Shown here: positions 18,636 through 28,576 of the stretch, one piece after another
Numbering within the stretch: the first letter of the stretch is position 1
Layout: every line of letters starts with the position of its first letter
Assembly: GCF_914768025.1 (NCBI RefSeq)
Contig: NZ_CAJZCE010000005.1
Coordinates: 1 to 64,000, forward strand
Source of the DNA: Snodgrassella gandavensis
GTDB lineage: Bacteria > Pseudomonadota > Gammaproteobacteria > Burkholderiales > Neisseriaceae
Length of the DNA: 64,000 nucleotides
Reading direction: 5' to 3'
The notes under the pieces: generated by a model
The model's input: the letters and a program-made list of their open reading frames with translations, nothing else
What the model was told of the DNA's origin: nothing
Databases searched by the model: none
Position numbers and translations under genes: made by a program

Positions 18636-18946
18636 TTTGGAGTCTCCGTTATCTTAAATCTTGCCATACCAGCTTCCCATTCATATGTTTTATAGGCTGT
18701 TTTTGTCTCTGCAAATATTTTTAATGAGTTAAGTTTTGATGCTTTTGCCATTGTAACTACATCCGTTCGACAATAATCACAAAGATCCTTTCCTGTCACT
18801 TTCATAACTGCATCAGCACCTTTAGTTAATCCCTTATCCGCTGCCTGTTGTAATGCACCTATTTCTGCATGTGCGTTACCCATATGACTATTTGGAAATG
18901 GTCTTCCATCTTTTGATTTCTTATCGCCTATTTTATCTCGTATCAA
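18629..18946 (-). CDS. Orphan deaminase-type toxin tip lacking RHS core
   Basis: NAHAEIGALQQAADKG...VTGKDLCDYCRTDV, near copy of the tip of 19470..23834. Homology continues upstream of the ATG to ~19005. Confidence 0.75.
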   Translation of the reverse strand: MIRDKIGDKKSKDGRPFPNSHMGNAHAEIGALQQAADKGLTKGADAVMKVTGKDLCDYCRTDVVTMAKASKLNSLKIFAETKTAYKTYEWEAGMARFKITETPKW

Positions 18947-19026
18947 AGTTGGTTTGTTAGGATCAGCCTTTCTTTTTGATCGAGCAGCCCGAGCTCTTGG
19001 ATTAGAACTTCATTCTATTTATGTAA

Positions 19027-19056
19027 AAAAGCCTCGAATCATGATTCGAGGCTTTT
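19027..19056. terminator. Perfect 30-nt palindrome aaaagcctcgaatcatgattcgaggctttt
   Basis: Read directly; downstream of ORF 19060..19476. Confidence 0.6.
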
Positions 19057-19059
19057 AAG

Positions 19060-19476
19060 TTAACTCACTATATTTTGGTCAATATCTCCTGTCAGATAAA
19101 ACTCATTAAAAGCTTTTCTGACCAAGGAAAAATCTTCAGTGATTATTGAATTATCCCATAAATCCCCCAAGAGATATAATTCTCCTGGCGTACGCGTATT
19201 ATCATAAAAAGTTCTTACTTCTACACCATCATCAACTTCCGGATTTGATTTTCCAAACATAACCAGATATTTTTGTTTTTCTGCATAAAGCGTTAACCTA
19301 AAAGGAATATTACCTTCCTCTTTATTTTGTTCTAAATCTAGAACGCCAGTATTTGATACAAATAAATCCAGAGAATTATTTATATCTTCTATTGTCGGAT
19401 TAAGGTTAACAATACTTTTATCATAATCATATATCCTACCATAAAACGTTCCATTAAATTTAAATCTATTTACCAT
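19060..19476 (-). CDS. Putative immunity protein for the RHS deaminase toxin
   Basis: 138 aa; overlaps the RHS stop by 7 nt. Confidence 0.7.
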   Translation of the reverse strand: MVNRFKFNGTFYGRIYDYDKSIVNLNPTIEDINNSLDLFVSNTGVLDLEQNKEEGNIPFRLTLYAEKQKYLVMFGKSNPEVDDGVEVRTFYDNTRTPGELYLLGDLWDNSIITEDFSLVRKAFNEFYLTGDIDQNIVS

Positions 19477-22400
19477 TTTGGAGTCTCCGTTATCTTAAAT
19501 CTTGCCATACCAGCTTCCCATTCATACAATTTATAAGACTTGTCAGTCTCTGCATATATTTTCAATGAGTTAAGTTTTGATGCTTTTGCCATTGCAACTA
19601 TATCCGTTTGACAATAACCACAAACATCTTTTCCTGTCACTTTCATAACTGCATCAGCACCTTCAGTTAAGCCTTTATTCGCAGCCTGTTGTAATGCACC
19701 TACTTCTGCATGTGCGTTACCCATATGACTATTTGGAAATGGTCTTCCATCTTTTGATTTCTTATCGCCTATTTTATCTCGTATCAAAGTTGGTTTATTA
19801 GGATCAGCCTTTCTTTTTGATCGAGCAGCCCGAGCTCCTGGATTATAATCTTTAAATGTTCTACCACCAATTTTTAATTCAGCTGTAACAATAGGTTTTC
19901 TTGCAGCCTTAGCAGCTTTGTATGCAGTTACGTATGGAGAAAGCTTTTTAACAACATACCCAGCGCCTTTAGTAATGCCTTTTTCAACAAATTTAAAGCC
20001 TACCATTACACCGGCAACCTGACCTACATTATACCAACCTGAACAGTCATCAACACTACCTATATCATATTCTTTTCTAATCCATTTGGTTGCTCCTAAT
20101 GATACTACGTCGCCAAATCCCGCAGAGAAGTTACTTGCATCATCAATAAAATGAGGCCATGAATACAACCCATACGGATCCATGTATATTAATGGATTGG
20201 CATTAGCATAGCCATACAGATTCAGTCCACCTATCACCCCTAGTGGATCAGCTTCTATATAGCGACCTGTTTGCGGGTTATAGTGTCTGGCTAGGTTGTA
20301 ATATAAGCCGCTTTCCTGATCATAATACTGTCCTGGCTGGCGCAAATTCAGGGTAATCTGGTTATCTGGATCCAGTTGGGTATTACCAAAGGCATCGGCA
20401 ATGCCTTTCCATGTCTGCTGCCCTCTTGAATTTACTGCCAGCTGCGGAGTACCCAGATAATCGGTTATCAGGTAGTGATAGTCTGCGTTTTTTAAGGTTT
20501 GGTTATTGTCCAGACTGGCCTGCCACAATGGGCTGCTTCCCCATACGGTATCCGGCATCCAGCCATACGCTACCTGCATTGTGCCATTCTGATCCAGCTC
20601 GCCTATCAGGCCTTCATCGCTATACAGGTAATAGGTAGTTTCGCCATTTACTGTTTTGCTGATGCGGCGGCCAAACGGGTCGTACTGGTAGTGTGCTTTT
20701 TCTGTATCATCGTCCTGAATGCTGATCAATTGATTGATACTATCGTACTGATAGCTGCGCTGTTTACCATTTAGCTGTTCGCTAATTAAGTTGCCGGTGG
20801 CATCATAGCTCAGTGCTGTCTGCTGCTTACCCGCGCCCCATTGGACTAGCTGACCATTGCTGTTGTATTGCCATTCTCCTGTTTGATGAGCGCTACCGGT
20901 ACGATTACCGGTGGCATCATAGCTATAGGATTCTACCGGCAAGCCTTTTCGTTGCAGGCTTTGATCTGGGTTGACTTGTGTTAAGCGATCCAATGCATCG
21001 TAGCGATAATCGATAATACCTTGTTCAGTATTACTCTGAATAATATTGCCAGATTTGTCGTACTGATAATCACGCTGGAGCAGAACTTTGTTATCTGCAT
21101 TGGTAACCCGTATACTCAGTGGCTGCTGTAATGCGGTATAGGTCATGCTGGTTTTGCTGCCCGGAGCGGTAATGCTTTCAGGCTGATTCCAGCGATAACT
21201 ATCCCAGGTTATTTGTTCGCCATTGGGTAGCTGTACTTGTTGCAGTTGTCCTTGTGCATAATGATATTGAACTACGCTGTTATCTGGATAGGTAATGCTG
21301 GCCAGATTGCCATCAGCATCATAGCTATACTGCAATTCTTTGCTTATTTTTTGGTTATTGCTCTGATAGGTAATGGTTTCTTTGATTCTGCGACCAAGTT
21401 TGTCCAGTACGTAGTTAAAGCTGCTTTGGGTATCGCCAACCTGGTTCACACCGGTAAGCTGGCCGGCATCGTTGTAACTATAGGTGATGCGCTGTTCAGC
21501 AGTAGTCTGGCCTTTGGCAAAATAGCTTTCTTCAATCAGGTTGCCTGTTTGATCATATTGATAATGTATTTCGTTACCATTGGCATCTTTCTGAGCAATA
21601 AGCTGATCAACAGTGTTGTAAATATATTCTGTCTGATTACCTGATGCTCCTGTTTCTTTAATCAGGTTACCATTGTTGTCATAGCTGAATGTGTAGCTAC
21701 GGCCGCCTGGATCAGTAATACTCTCCAGATTGCCCATTTCATCCCAGCTATTGCTGATTTCTCCACCCAGTGCATCTATGGTTTTGATGATATTGCCATA
21801 GGCGTCATAACGAGCCATGAAAGTACTGCCATCGGGATTGGTAATACTAGCTGGCAGTCCTTGCTCGTTATAACTGATGCTGGTCATCAAACTGATATTG
21901 TTATCCAGTACCTGACTGACACTGGTGGGTAGGCCTATGGTATTGTAGTTATATGTTTCGGTGTAGGTTGGATACAGGGTTTTAACAATCAGGCCGTCCA
22001 GACCACTGCCTTTGTTGCCATACTCTACGGATGTGATGTTTCCGGCACTATCTTGTTGGCTTTTGGGTCTGCCCTGTTTATCGTAGCTTTGTTTAATTTC
22101 CAAACCAGACGGCGATATAACACTAACTGGATTTCCGGCCAGATCATAGTTATAGGTGTAGGTCTGATTCAGTGCATCAGTAGCCTTGACCTGCCAGCCC
22201 TGACTATTGTACTGATAGCTGTAATTGGTGGTATTACCCATTGAATCTGTTATCTGAGTAATCCGCCCTAGGGCATCACTAGTATATTTTGTTATCCGTC
22301 CCTGTGGGTCGATAGCTTGCTCGGGAATACCAGCTGCATTGTAGTTTAGTTGCCAAATATTATTTGCTGGTGTTTTAACACTGGTTACTTGTCCCTGAAC

Positions 22401-23834
22401 ATTGTGGGTAAATTGATAGGTATTACCGTTAGCATCGGTGTAACTGCTAATATTTCCATATTTATCCAAGGTTTGTTGCAAATTTATTATCTGCTTTTTA
22501 CCAGATTTTATGCCATTAGCTTGACCATACTGATCATACTCCCACGATATGATGCGCTGTTCTGGTTTTCCTTTCGCCTGAATAATTTGAGTTACTTTAT
22601 TTTGATCGTTATATTGCAATTCAGTTACATTACCACCAGCATCGATATGCTTAGTTAACATACCTTTAGTGTTGTACTGGTAATTTTCTGTGCTGCCATC
22701 TGCTGCAATAATTTTGATTGGACGTTCTTCACTATCTTTTTGAACAATAGTTGCAATACCACGTTCATTAAAAATTTTTACCTGATTGGTAGCAGTATCC
22801 TGTTCATAGCGCAGCTTAAGTTCGTTATTAACAGTTTTCGATAACTGGCGACCTTGTGAATCAAATACATTTACTGTTTTAATACCGAGTGGATCAGTAA
22901 CGGTAATGGTGTACTGTTTGTTAACACGGTTATATTCGGTGTTATATACAGTTACTGCACCAGTTTTCGCTGTAATTTTGCCTACCCGCGCCAGTTTGTT
23001 TTCATGATCAGCCGCACTGGTGTTGACTACGGTGCTTTGGGATATTTTGCCTCCATTTCTGCCACTATCCATAAACATATGAAGTGACGGGACTGATAAA
23101 ACATAATCAATTTTGGTGATGCCGCCATCGGGTTCGGTTTTGCTATTGAGTTGGCCGTTTTTATCGTAACCATACTTCCACACATTACCCATGACATCAG
23201 TAACTTTGGTCAGCTGGTCACCAGACCAGCTATAGCTAACGCTACGCCCACTGCGGTCGGTGGCTTTGATCAGGTGTTCCTTATTATCATAGTCAAGACT
23301 ATAAACCAGCTCACCGTTGTGGTCTTTAATGGCTTTGCGCCGGCCATCTTTATCCAGCTCAAAGCTGACTTTAACATTACTGGCATTGCCATAGTCCAGT
23401 GGCCGCCCTTTGCTGTCATAGTTAATCCAGTTTCCCAGCATATCTGTCCAGCGCCAGCCACTATCAGTTTTTCTGATTGATACCTGATGGAAGGTATATA
23501 GATCAGCCGTCCCACTGCGCTGGTATAGCGTACCGGCACGGTCGATGGTTTTGACGCTATTATCGAGAGGATCGAGCACAAAGCGCAGTTCTGCCCACGC
23601 CGGATTCAGATACCAGCGTCCATTTTCCCAGGTACGCTTTAACTTTACCTCACCACCAAGTACTTTAACCCGCATATCCACGGTATTTTCAGTGTATTCA
23701 GTATTTGGTAATCTGACACTGGCATAGGCTATTTGTGACAGTGTTATAAGCAGCATAATAATGAAACTGCCGGTAATACTAAGCAGCTTATCGACCGCCC
23801 TGATTCGGTGGCGTTTTGTATTTTTTATTTTCAT
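19470..23834 (-). CDS. RHS/YD-repeat polymorphic toxin with signal peptide and HAE...CxxC deaminase-type tip
   Basis: 1454 aa; signal peptide-like N-terminus, YD repeats, core end DPLGVIGGLNLYGYANANPLIYMDPYG, tip ...GNAHAEVGALQQAANKGLTEGADAVMKVTGKDVCGYCQTDI... Confidence 0.93.
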   Translation of the reverse strand: MKIKNTKRHRIRAVDKLLSITGSFIIMLLITLSQIAYASVRLPNTEYTENTVDMRVKVLGGEVKLKRTWENGRWYLNPAWAELRFVLDPLDNSVKTIDRAGTLYQRSGTADLYTFHQVSIRKTDSGWRWTDMLGNWINYDSKGRPLDYGNASNVKVSFELDKDGRRKAIKDHNGELVYSLDYDNKEHLIKATDRSGRSVSYSWSGDQLTKVTDVMGNVWKYGYDKNGQLNSKTEPDGGITKIDYVLSVPSLHMFMDSGRNGGKISQSTVVNTSAADHENKLARVGKITAKTGAVTVYNTEYNRVNKQYTITVTDPLGIKTVNVFDSQGRQLSKTVNNELKLRYEQDTATNQVKIFNERGIATIVQKDSEERPIKIIAADGSTENYQYNTKGMLTKHIDAGGNVTELQYNDQNKVTQIIQAKGKPEQRIISWEYDQYGQANGIKSGKKQIINLQQTLDKYGNISSYTDANGNTYQFTHNVQGQVTSVKTPANNIWQLNYNAAGIPEQAIDPQGRITKYTSDALGRITQITDSMGNTTNYSYQYNSQGWQVKATDALNQTYTYNYDLAGNPVSVISPSGLEIKQSYDKQGRPKSQQDSAGNITSVEYGNKGSGLDGLIVKTLYPTYTETYNYNTIGLPTSVSQVLDNNISLMTSISYNEQGLPASITNPDGSTFMARYDAYGNIIKTIDALGGEISNSWDEMGNLESITDPGGRSYTFSYDNNGNLIKETGASGNQTEYIYNTVDQLIAQKDANGNEIHYQYDQTGNLIEESYFAKGQTTAEQRITYSYNDAGQLTGVNQVGDTQSSFNYVLDKLGRRIKETITYQSNNQKISKELQYSYDADGNLASITYPDNSVVQYHYAQGQLQQVQLPNGEQITWDSYRWNQPESITAPGSKTSMTYTALQQPLSIRVTNADNKVLLQRDYQYDKSGNIIQSNTEQGIIDYRYDALDRLTQVNPDQSLQRKGLPVESYSYDATGNRTGSAHQTGEWQYNSNGQLVQWGAGKQQTALSYDATGNLISEQLNGKQRSYQYDSINQLISIQDDDTEKAHYQYDPFGRRISKTVNGETTYYLYSDEGLIGELDQNGTMQVAYGWMPDTVWGSSPLWQASLDNNQTLKNADYHYLITDYLGTPQLAVNSRGQQTWKGIADAFGNTQLDPDNQITLNLRQPGQYYDQESGLYYNLARHYNPQTGRYIEADPLGVIGGLNLYGYANANPLIYMDPYGLYSWPHFIDDASNFSAGFGDVVSLGATKWIRKEYDIGSVDDCSGWYNVGQVAGVMVGFKFVEKGITKGAGYVVKKLSPYVTAYKAAKAARKPIVTAELKIGGRTFKDYNPGARAARSKRKADPNKPTLIRDKIGDKKSKDGRPFPNSHMGNAHAEVGALQQAANKGLTEGADAVMKVTGKDVCGYCQTDIVAMAKASKLNSLKIYAETDKSYKLYEWEAGMARFKITETPKW

Positions 23835-23882
23835 ATTATGTCCTTTGGTTTAAATAATTAAATTTGGTTTTATTTGCAGTTA

Positions 23883-26800
23883 TTAACATCCGCCATTACT
23901 GGCTCCATCGCTAGCGCAAGGTGCATCAGGTGTACAGCCTGGAGTAATAGGCATTGCTGATGGTGAACCGGCCCCACTGCTACCAAAGCTGCCGCCACCA
24001 CCGCCTAGTGAACCACCGCCAGCCCAACCCCAGCTGGTATTTTTGGTAGAACATTTTTTACCGGTGTACTGATAAAAACGTCCGCTGCTGCTGCCTTTGG
24101 AAATGTCACCAGTGGGGCACTCACTTTGGTGTGTTTCTTGATAGCTGGCTTCGTAAGAAGTACAGTCATCGTTATCATCCGCTGGTGCTGAGCGTAATAA
24201 ACTTGCCTTTGGGCTGGTTCTGGTTTGTGCAGATGCCGACTGTTTGGGATCCAGAGCGGTTACTTTATAGGAAATAACTACTTTTTCTTTTGGCTTGAGT
24301 ACGCTGGGCACTTCCCCAAAAAATTCATACTTAAATCTGGAATCTGTTTTAGGCAGATTTAAAACAACATTATCGGCCTGTACTAATCCATAGTTACTTA
24401 CTGTAATCTGGCCAGTTTTTTCTTCGCCAACCTGCATACCACCAAGGTTGATGGATAGTGGCTCCAGCAGGATTACCGGTGCTGGTACCTGTGTATTAAA
24501 GGAGGCGTTCACATTAATGTCATAGACATCTTTTATGGTGGTTTCGGTTACATTAAACTCGACATTTATTGTTTGATATTCCAGAAAAACGTGCTGGTTA
24601 GTGGTGCTGTCGGGCTGAATAACTATACGGCCGCTGGCATCCATATGATTGGGTGCACTAACGCGGTAGCGGTAGATACCTGCTGGCAATTTACTTAATG
24701 AAGCAATACCATCTTTATCGGTATTGAGGGTATACTGTTCAGTTAGTACGCTATCATTCTGCAATTTGATGGTTGCCCCTTTAACGCCTTTAATCAGCTG
24801 GCCTTGTGCATCCAGTGTAGCGGTATAAATATCAGCCACATCAAACTGGACAATGCCCTGTCCACTCTGGGTAACAGAGATGCTTACCGGAATGGTGCCG
24901 GAAAGTTTGCCGCCTGTAGACACTCTGATGATAAAGTTGTAGATGCCATCTGCAATGCTGTTATCTGGTTGTGCCATGATTTGCACGGGTACTTTTTCAT
25001 CTACCGCAATGGCATCAATATTTTTATCACTGGCAATAAATACCCAGCTCGGTGCAGGATTACCCTGTTTATCTACCAGCTCTATCTGAACATTTTCAGC
25101 TTTCGCCAAACCTTTATTGCCTACGCTGACATTGGCTGTGGTACTTGTATTCTGCTGTAAGCCAGTCTGGATATAGCTTGGAGATGCATACAGATCGGGC
25201 ATGGGCTGGCCAAGCTGATAATTAATCTGTAATTTACCCCGTACCAGATCACCTGAATCTTCGGCGAAAGCAACCAGATACAAGCTACCTTTTTCGGCAG
25301 CATTGTTATCCGCAGTAAATTTAATCGTTGTAGTGCGGCTTTGGCCGGGCGCAATATCTACTGCTTCAGACTGGATATTAATGCCCTGTGGCAATACACC
25401 ATCTGGCTGATTTTCAGGTGCAAGCACCCAGCGCAATTTTTTCGCACCGGTACTGGCTGTAGCATTAATCTGTATCGGTGTGGTAATGGTACGCGGAGCT
25501 TTGAGCTGATAGCCCTGAATATTAAAGGCAACCCGGTTAATGGCAAAGCTGCCCTGATGGGTAACAGTTTTTTCGTCAGGATGAATAATGCCTACCTGAT
25601 AAGTTCCCGTATCAGACTCTTGAGGAGTAAAGGTATAGGAAAAATGGCCAGTTTCATCTGTGGCAACTGCAATTTTTCGCTCAAAGCCTTTTACATTCAA
25701 TACCAGCTTCAGTGGAACACTGGCTGCAGCCGTATTATCAGCACGATACAGTGCCTGACCAGCAATGGTAACTGGCTGCGGACCATAGCTAACAGCCGGG
25801 CTGATTGTAGTAATTTTACCGGTATAAGGTGTAGGTGGTGGTGCCGGCGGTTCTATTTTGACCTTGACGGTGCGTGTACTGGTAACTATTTTGCCGCTGG
25901 TATTGGTGACTTTTGCCGTTAGTTTATGGCTACCGTTGTCCTGCATGGTAAGTGGCCAGTGTGCCTGATAGGGGCGTTCTGTCAGTGTGGCAAAGCGTTT
26001 GTCATCAACCAGCAGCTCAACTTTTTCGATACCCAGTTCGTCTGCTGCATCTACCTGAATATCTACCGGAGCGGCAAGGGTTTGATTATCGCCGGGTGTG
26101 GTAATCATGCCTGTGGGTATTGGCAAGGCAAAATCAAATGTTACTGCTGCACTGGGCTCACTGCGGCCATAATTATTTTGCCCGATAGCATGCAAGCGGT
26201 AACTGCCCTCTTTGCTTAACTGGATATCCTGATTAAAATAGCCTTGGGTATTCACAGCTACAGGCTGGCCAACCGGTTGGTCATTCAGATATAACTGCAC
26301 TTTACTACCCGATTCGGCTGTACCCTGAACCTTTAATTGGGCGGTTTTAACCTTTGTCTGGGTAACCGGACTGATCAGTACTGGCGGTGTAACCACAATA
26401 GCCGCTGCCTGAGTGTAGTCAGAGATGTTACCGGCTTTATCAACTGCATTCAGGCGGGCATATAACGAACCAGTAGATGGCATATTATCAATCTGCACAC
26501 TATTGGCTTGAACATTAATATCCTGATCCACCAATGGCTGATTAAAATCAGGATTATTTGCTATCTGTAGGTGTACTGAAGCAATCCCACTCAGGTTATC
26601 GCTGCTGTTGTAACCAATTCGCACCGCATTCTCATTGACGCGATTAAATTTATTCAGTTCAACAACTGGCTTGGTAGTATCAATCGTTGTGGTGCCAGAT
26701 CGTGCAGACCATGGCTCCCATGTATCGCCGTTATTAATACTTCCTCTTACTCGGGCACGATAAGATTTGCCATTCTGTAAACCATCATTGAAAGTAAACT

Positions 26801-27677
26801 GATTGATATTATTCAGTAGTTCTTTATGAACGGAATTACCGGAAGCATCCTGAATTTCTATTTCCCAAGTATTAAGTGTATCAATGTTCTTCCATGACCA
26901 GGCTGGTGGCTGATTGCTATATCGGGCAGCCGGTTTTGGCGCAGGTGGCGTTAAACCCGAAATATCAATAAATTCGTATTCGGCATTTTCATCTTTACTG
27001 TAATCCGTTAAATCACTATTAGGCGTAAATAAAATTGCCTGTTCTGGCTTGATTGTATCAGCCTTATTACAGCCTATCTGCACATTGCTTGGCCGCACCC
27101 CCTGTATACCAATGGTAGCTTCTTTGCCTTTACTGCGACCATCATTTAATGAGCGATATTGATATTTAATCTGGTTTGAGCCTTCATAAAGAATAGCCTG
27201 AAATGTGCCCATAGGCAGATTGGAGCCATAAAAATACTGATTTGTCCATTGAACAATTAGTTTTCTTTCGGGTGCTTCACCCTGCATTTCGTATTTAATG
27301 GTTCCTTTAGTTTTCCCGGCAACGTTCGTTCTTAAATCATCCCAGAATACATACAATGTATTATTAATTGCTGGCAGGCAATAATTGCTATAACTGGTAG
27401 TTGGATTTTCAAATTGCAATAATCCATTAGTACTGACATAAAATTTATTATAATTTTTGCCATAATAATTAAAATCAAAGCCTATCGGTAATGCGCCACT
27501 GACTATATCGTCACCATTCAGACGTGTGTCGGTACCTGCATAGCTTGATGCATAGGCAATGGTGCATAACGCACAGAAAATCATTACGTATGTTTTTTTC
27601 TGCTTATTTTTATGCTCTTGTTGTTTATTCCGACTTAAACCGGGAAACCGGTTTTTCCAGTATTGATAAATATTCAT
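23883..27677 (-). CDS. Large exported Ig-like/CARDB-like multidomain protein, Gly/Cys-rich C-terminus
   Basis: ORF 23883..27734. ATG at 27677 is preferred because of an upstream gagggg RBS-like site. Repeated Ig-like segments (VELNKFNRVNENAVRIGYNSSDNLSG..., TGMITTPGDNQTLAAPVDIQVDAADELGIEKVELLVDD). Confidence 0.8.
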   Translation of the reverse strand: MNIYQYWKNRFPGLSRNKQQEHKNKQKKTYVMIFCALCTIAYASSYAGTDTRLNGDDIVSGALPIGFDFNYYGKNYNKFYVSTNGLLQFENPTTSYSNYCLPAINNTLYVFWDDLRTNVAGKTKGTIKYEMQGEAPERKLIVQWTNQYFYGSNLPMGTFQAILYEGSNQIKYQYRSLNDGRSKGKEATIGIQGVRPSNVQIGCNKADTIKPEQAILFTPNSDLTDYSKDENAEYEFIDISGLTPPAPKPAARYSNQPPAWSWKNIDTLNTWEIEIQDASGNSVHKELLNNINQFTFNDGLQNGKSYRARVRGSINNGDTWEPWSARSGTTTIDTTKPVVELNKFNRVNENAVRIGYNSSDNLSGIASVHLQIANNPDFNQPLVDQDINVQANSVQIDNMPSTGSLYARLNAVDKAGNISDYTQAAAIVVTPPVLISPVTQTKVKTAQLKVQGTAESGSKVQLYLNDQPVGQPVAVNTQGYFNQDIQLSKEGSYRLHAIGQNNYGRSEPSAAVTFDFALPIPTGMITTPGDNQTLAAPVDIQVDAADELGIEKVELLVDDKRFATLTERPYQAHWPLTMQDNGSHKLTAKVTNTSGKIVTSTRTVKVKIEPPAPPPTPYTGKITTISPAVSYGPQPVTIAGQALYRADNTAAASVPLKLVLNVKGFERKIAVATDETGHFSYTFTPQESDTGTYQVGIIHPDEKTVTHQGSFAINRVAFNIQGYQLKAPRTITTPIQINATASTGAKKLRWVLAPENQPDGVLPQGINIQSEAVDIAPGQSRTTTIKFTADNNAAEKGSLYLVAFAEDSGDLVRGKLQINYQLGQPMPDLYASPSYIQTGLQQNTSTTANVSVGNKGLAKAENVQIELVDKQGNPAPSWVFIASDKNIDAIAVDEKVPVQIMAQPDNSIADGIYNFIIRVSTGGKLSGTIPVSISVTQSGQGIVQFDVADIYTATLDAQGQLIKGVKGATIKLQNDSVLTEQYTLNTDKDGIASLSKLPAGIYRYRVSAPNHMDASGRIVIQPDSTTNQHVFLEYQTINVEFNVTETTIKDVYDINVNASFNTQVPAPVILLEPLSINLGGMQVGEEKTGQITVSNYGLVQADNVVLNLPKTDSRFKYEFFGEVPSVLKPKEKVVISYKVTALDPKQSASAQTRTSPKASLLRSAPADDNDDCTSYEASYQETHQSECPTGDISKGSSSGRFYQYTGKKCSTKNTSWGWAGGGSLGGGGGSFGSSGAGSPSAMPITPGCTPDAPCASDGASNGGC

Positions 27678-27715
27678 TGTGTGCCCCTCATTGGTCAGAA
27701 AGCTCCTTAAATAAG

Positions 27716-28576
27716 TTATATGGTTAACCGGCAAGGTCTAGATAGGCTTTGTCCGGCATGTTTGATTAATTTTGTTTGTTGTTGTACATAGTGCTGATAA
27801 GCTGCTATTCCCCCTCGCAACCAAATAACATTGGCCGAATCGGCAAAACTGATTTGCTGTTGCAACCTTTTTAAAGTCTGCTCATCCGGGCTAATTAGTA
27901 CGTAGCGGATAAAATCATCACTGCTTTTAGCGTTATTGCGGATAAACTGCTTCAGCGCTGATGCTGTTATTTGTGTCAGTGCAAATTGTTTAACCGGCTG
28001 TTCAGGTAATGTAGCTAATTGTTCAGCATTTAGGCCTAGCGTAATAATCTGCCAGTGAATGGTTTTGCCTCCGGATAAAAATTCTTCCGCAGAAATTTCC
28101 TGCTGGCGCGACTGTGCGGGCTGGTGTAATTTTTGCCACTCATAAATGCCACCATTTAAAGCAAAAGTATGCTTAAAGCCTTTTTTTCTTAAACGGTTAA
28201 TGGTCTGATTAACTGATAGCTGATCAAACCCGCTTCCAAGCAGAATAACGGGTTTATCAAACAAAAATTGGGCACCAGACAACTGGTGAAGCGGAATAGC
28301 CAGCATATCCAGCCCGGATTCTTTGTTCTTGATGCCAGACCTCACATCCACCCAGACAGCATGCTGCAACTGTTGCTGACTCAACTGCTGTATGGTTAGC
28401 CAATTTTTTTTATCTAGCGGCTGTTTATTGCGGTTATCAGGCCAGCTTATAGCTACAGGCAATATTGTCGGATCAGGCTCATTATTCTGGCAGGCAGTAA
28501 AATCCTGCGCGAATATCTGGGCGCTAATAAAAAATAATAATCCGAAAAATACAATAATCTGTTTTAATTTCAGCAT
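27716..28576 (-). CDS. Exported rhodanese-like domain protein
   Basis: 286 aa; signal peptide; VWVDVRSG...IPLHQL...PVILLGSGFDQLSVNQTINRLRKKGFKHTFALNGGIYEWQ. Confidence 0.75.
   Translation of the reverse strand: MLKLKQIIVFFGLLFFISAQIFAQDFTACQNNEPDPTILPVAISWPDNRNKQPLDKKNWLTIQQLSQQQLQHAVWVDVRSGIKNKESGLDMLAIPLHQLSGAQFLFDKPVILLGSGFDQLSVNQTINRLRKKGFKHTFALNGGIYEWQKLHQPAQSRQQEISAEEFLSGGKTIHWQIITLGLNAEQLATLPEQPVKQFALTQITASALKQFIRNNAKSSDDFIRYVLISPDEQTLKRLQQQISFADSANVIWLRGGIAAYQHYVQQQTKLIKHAGQSLSRPCRLTI

Noticed and set aside
1-23834. Assignment of the RHS proteins as T6SS effectors
   Set aside because: N-termini look like Sec signals; no PAAR, VgrG, Hcp or adaptor seen in the window. It cannot be excluded from elsewhere in the genome.
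25121-26219. Plus- and minus-strand ORFs within the Ig-like protein gene
   Set aside because: Fully contained in the 1283-aa frame with no recognisable product.
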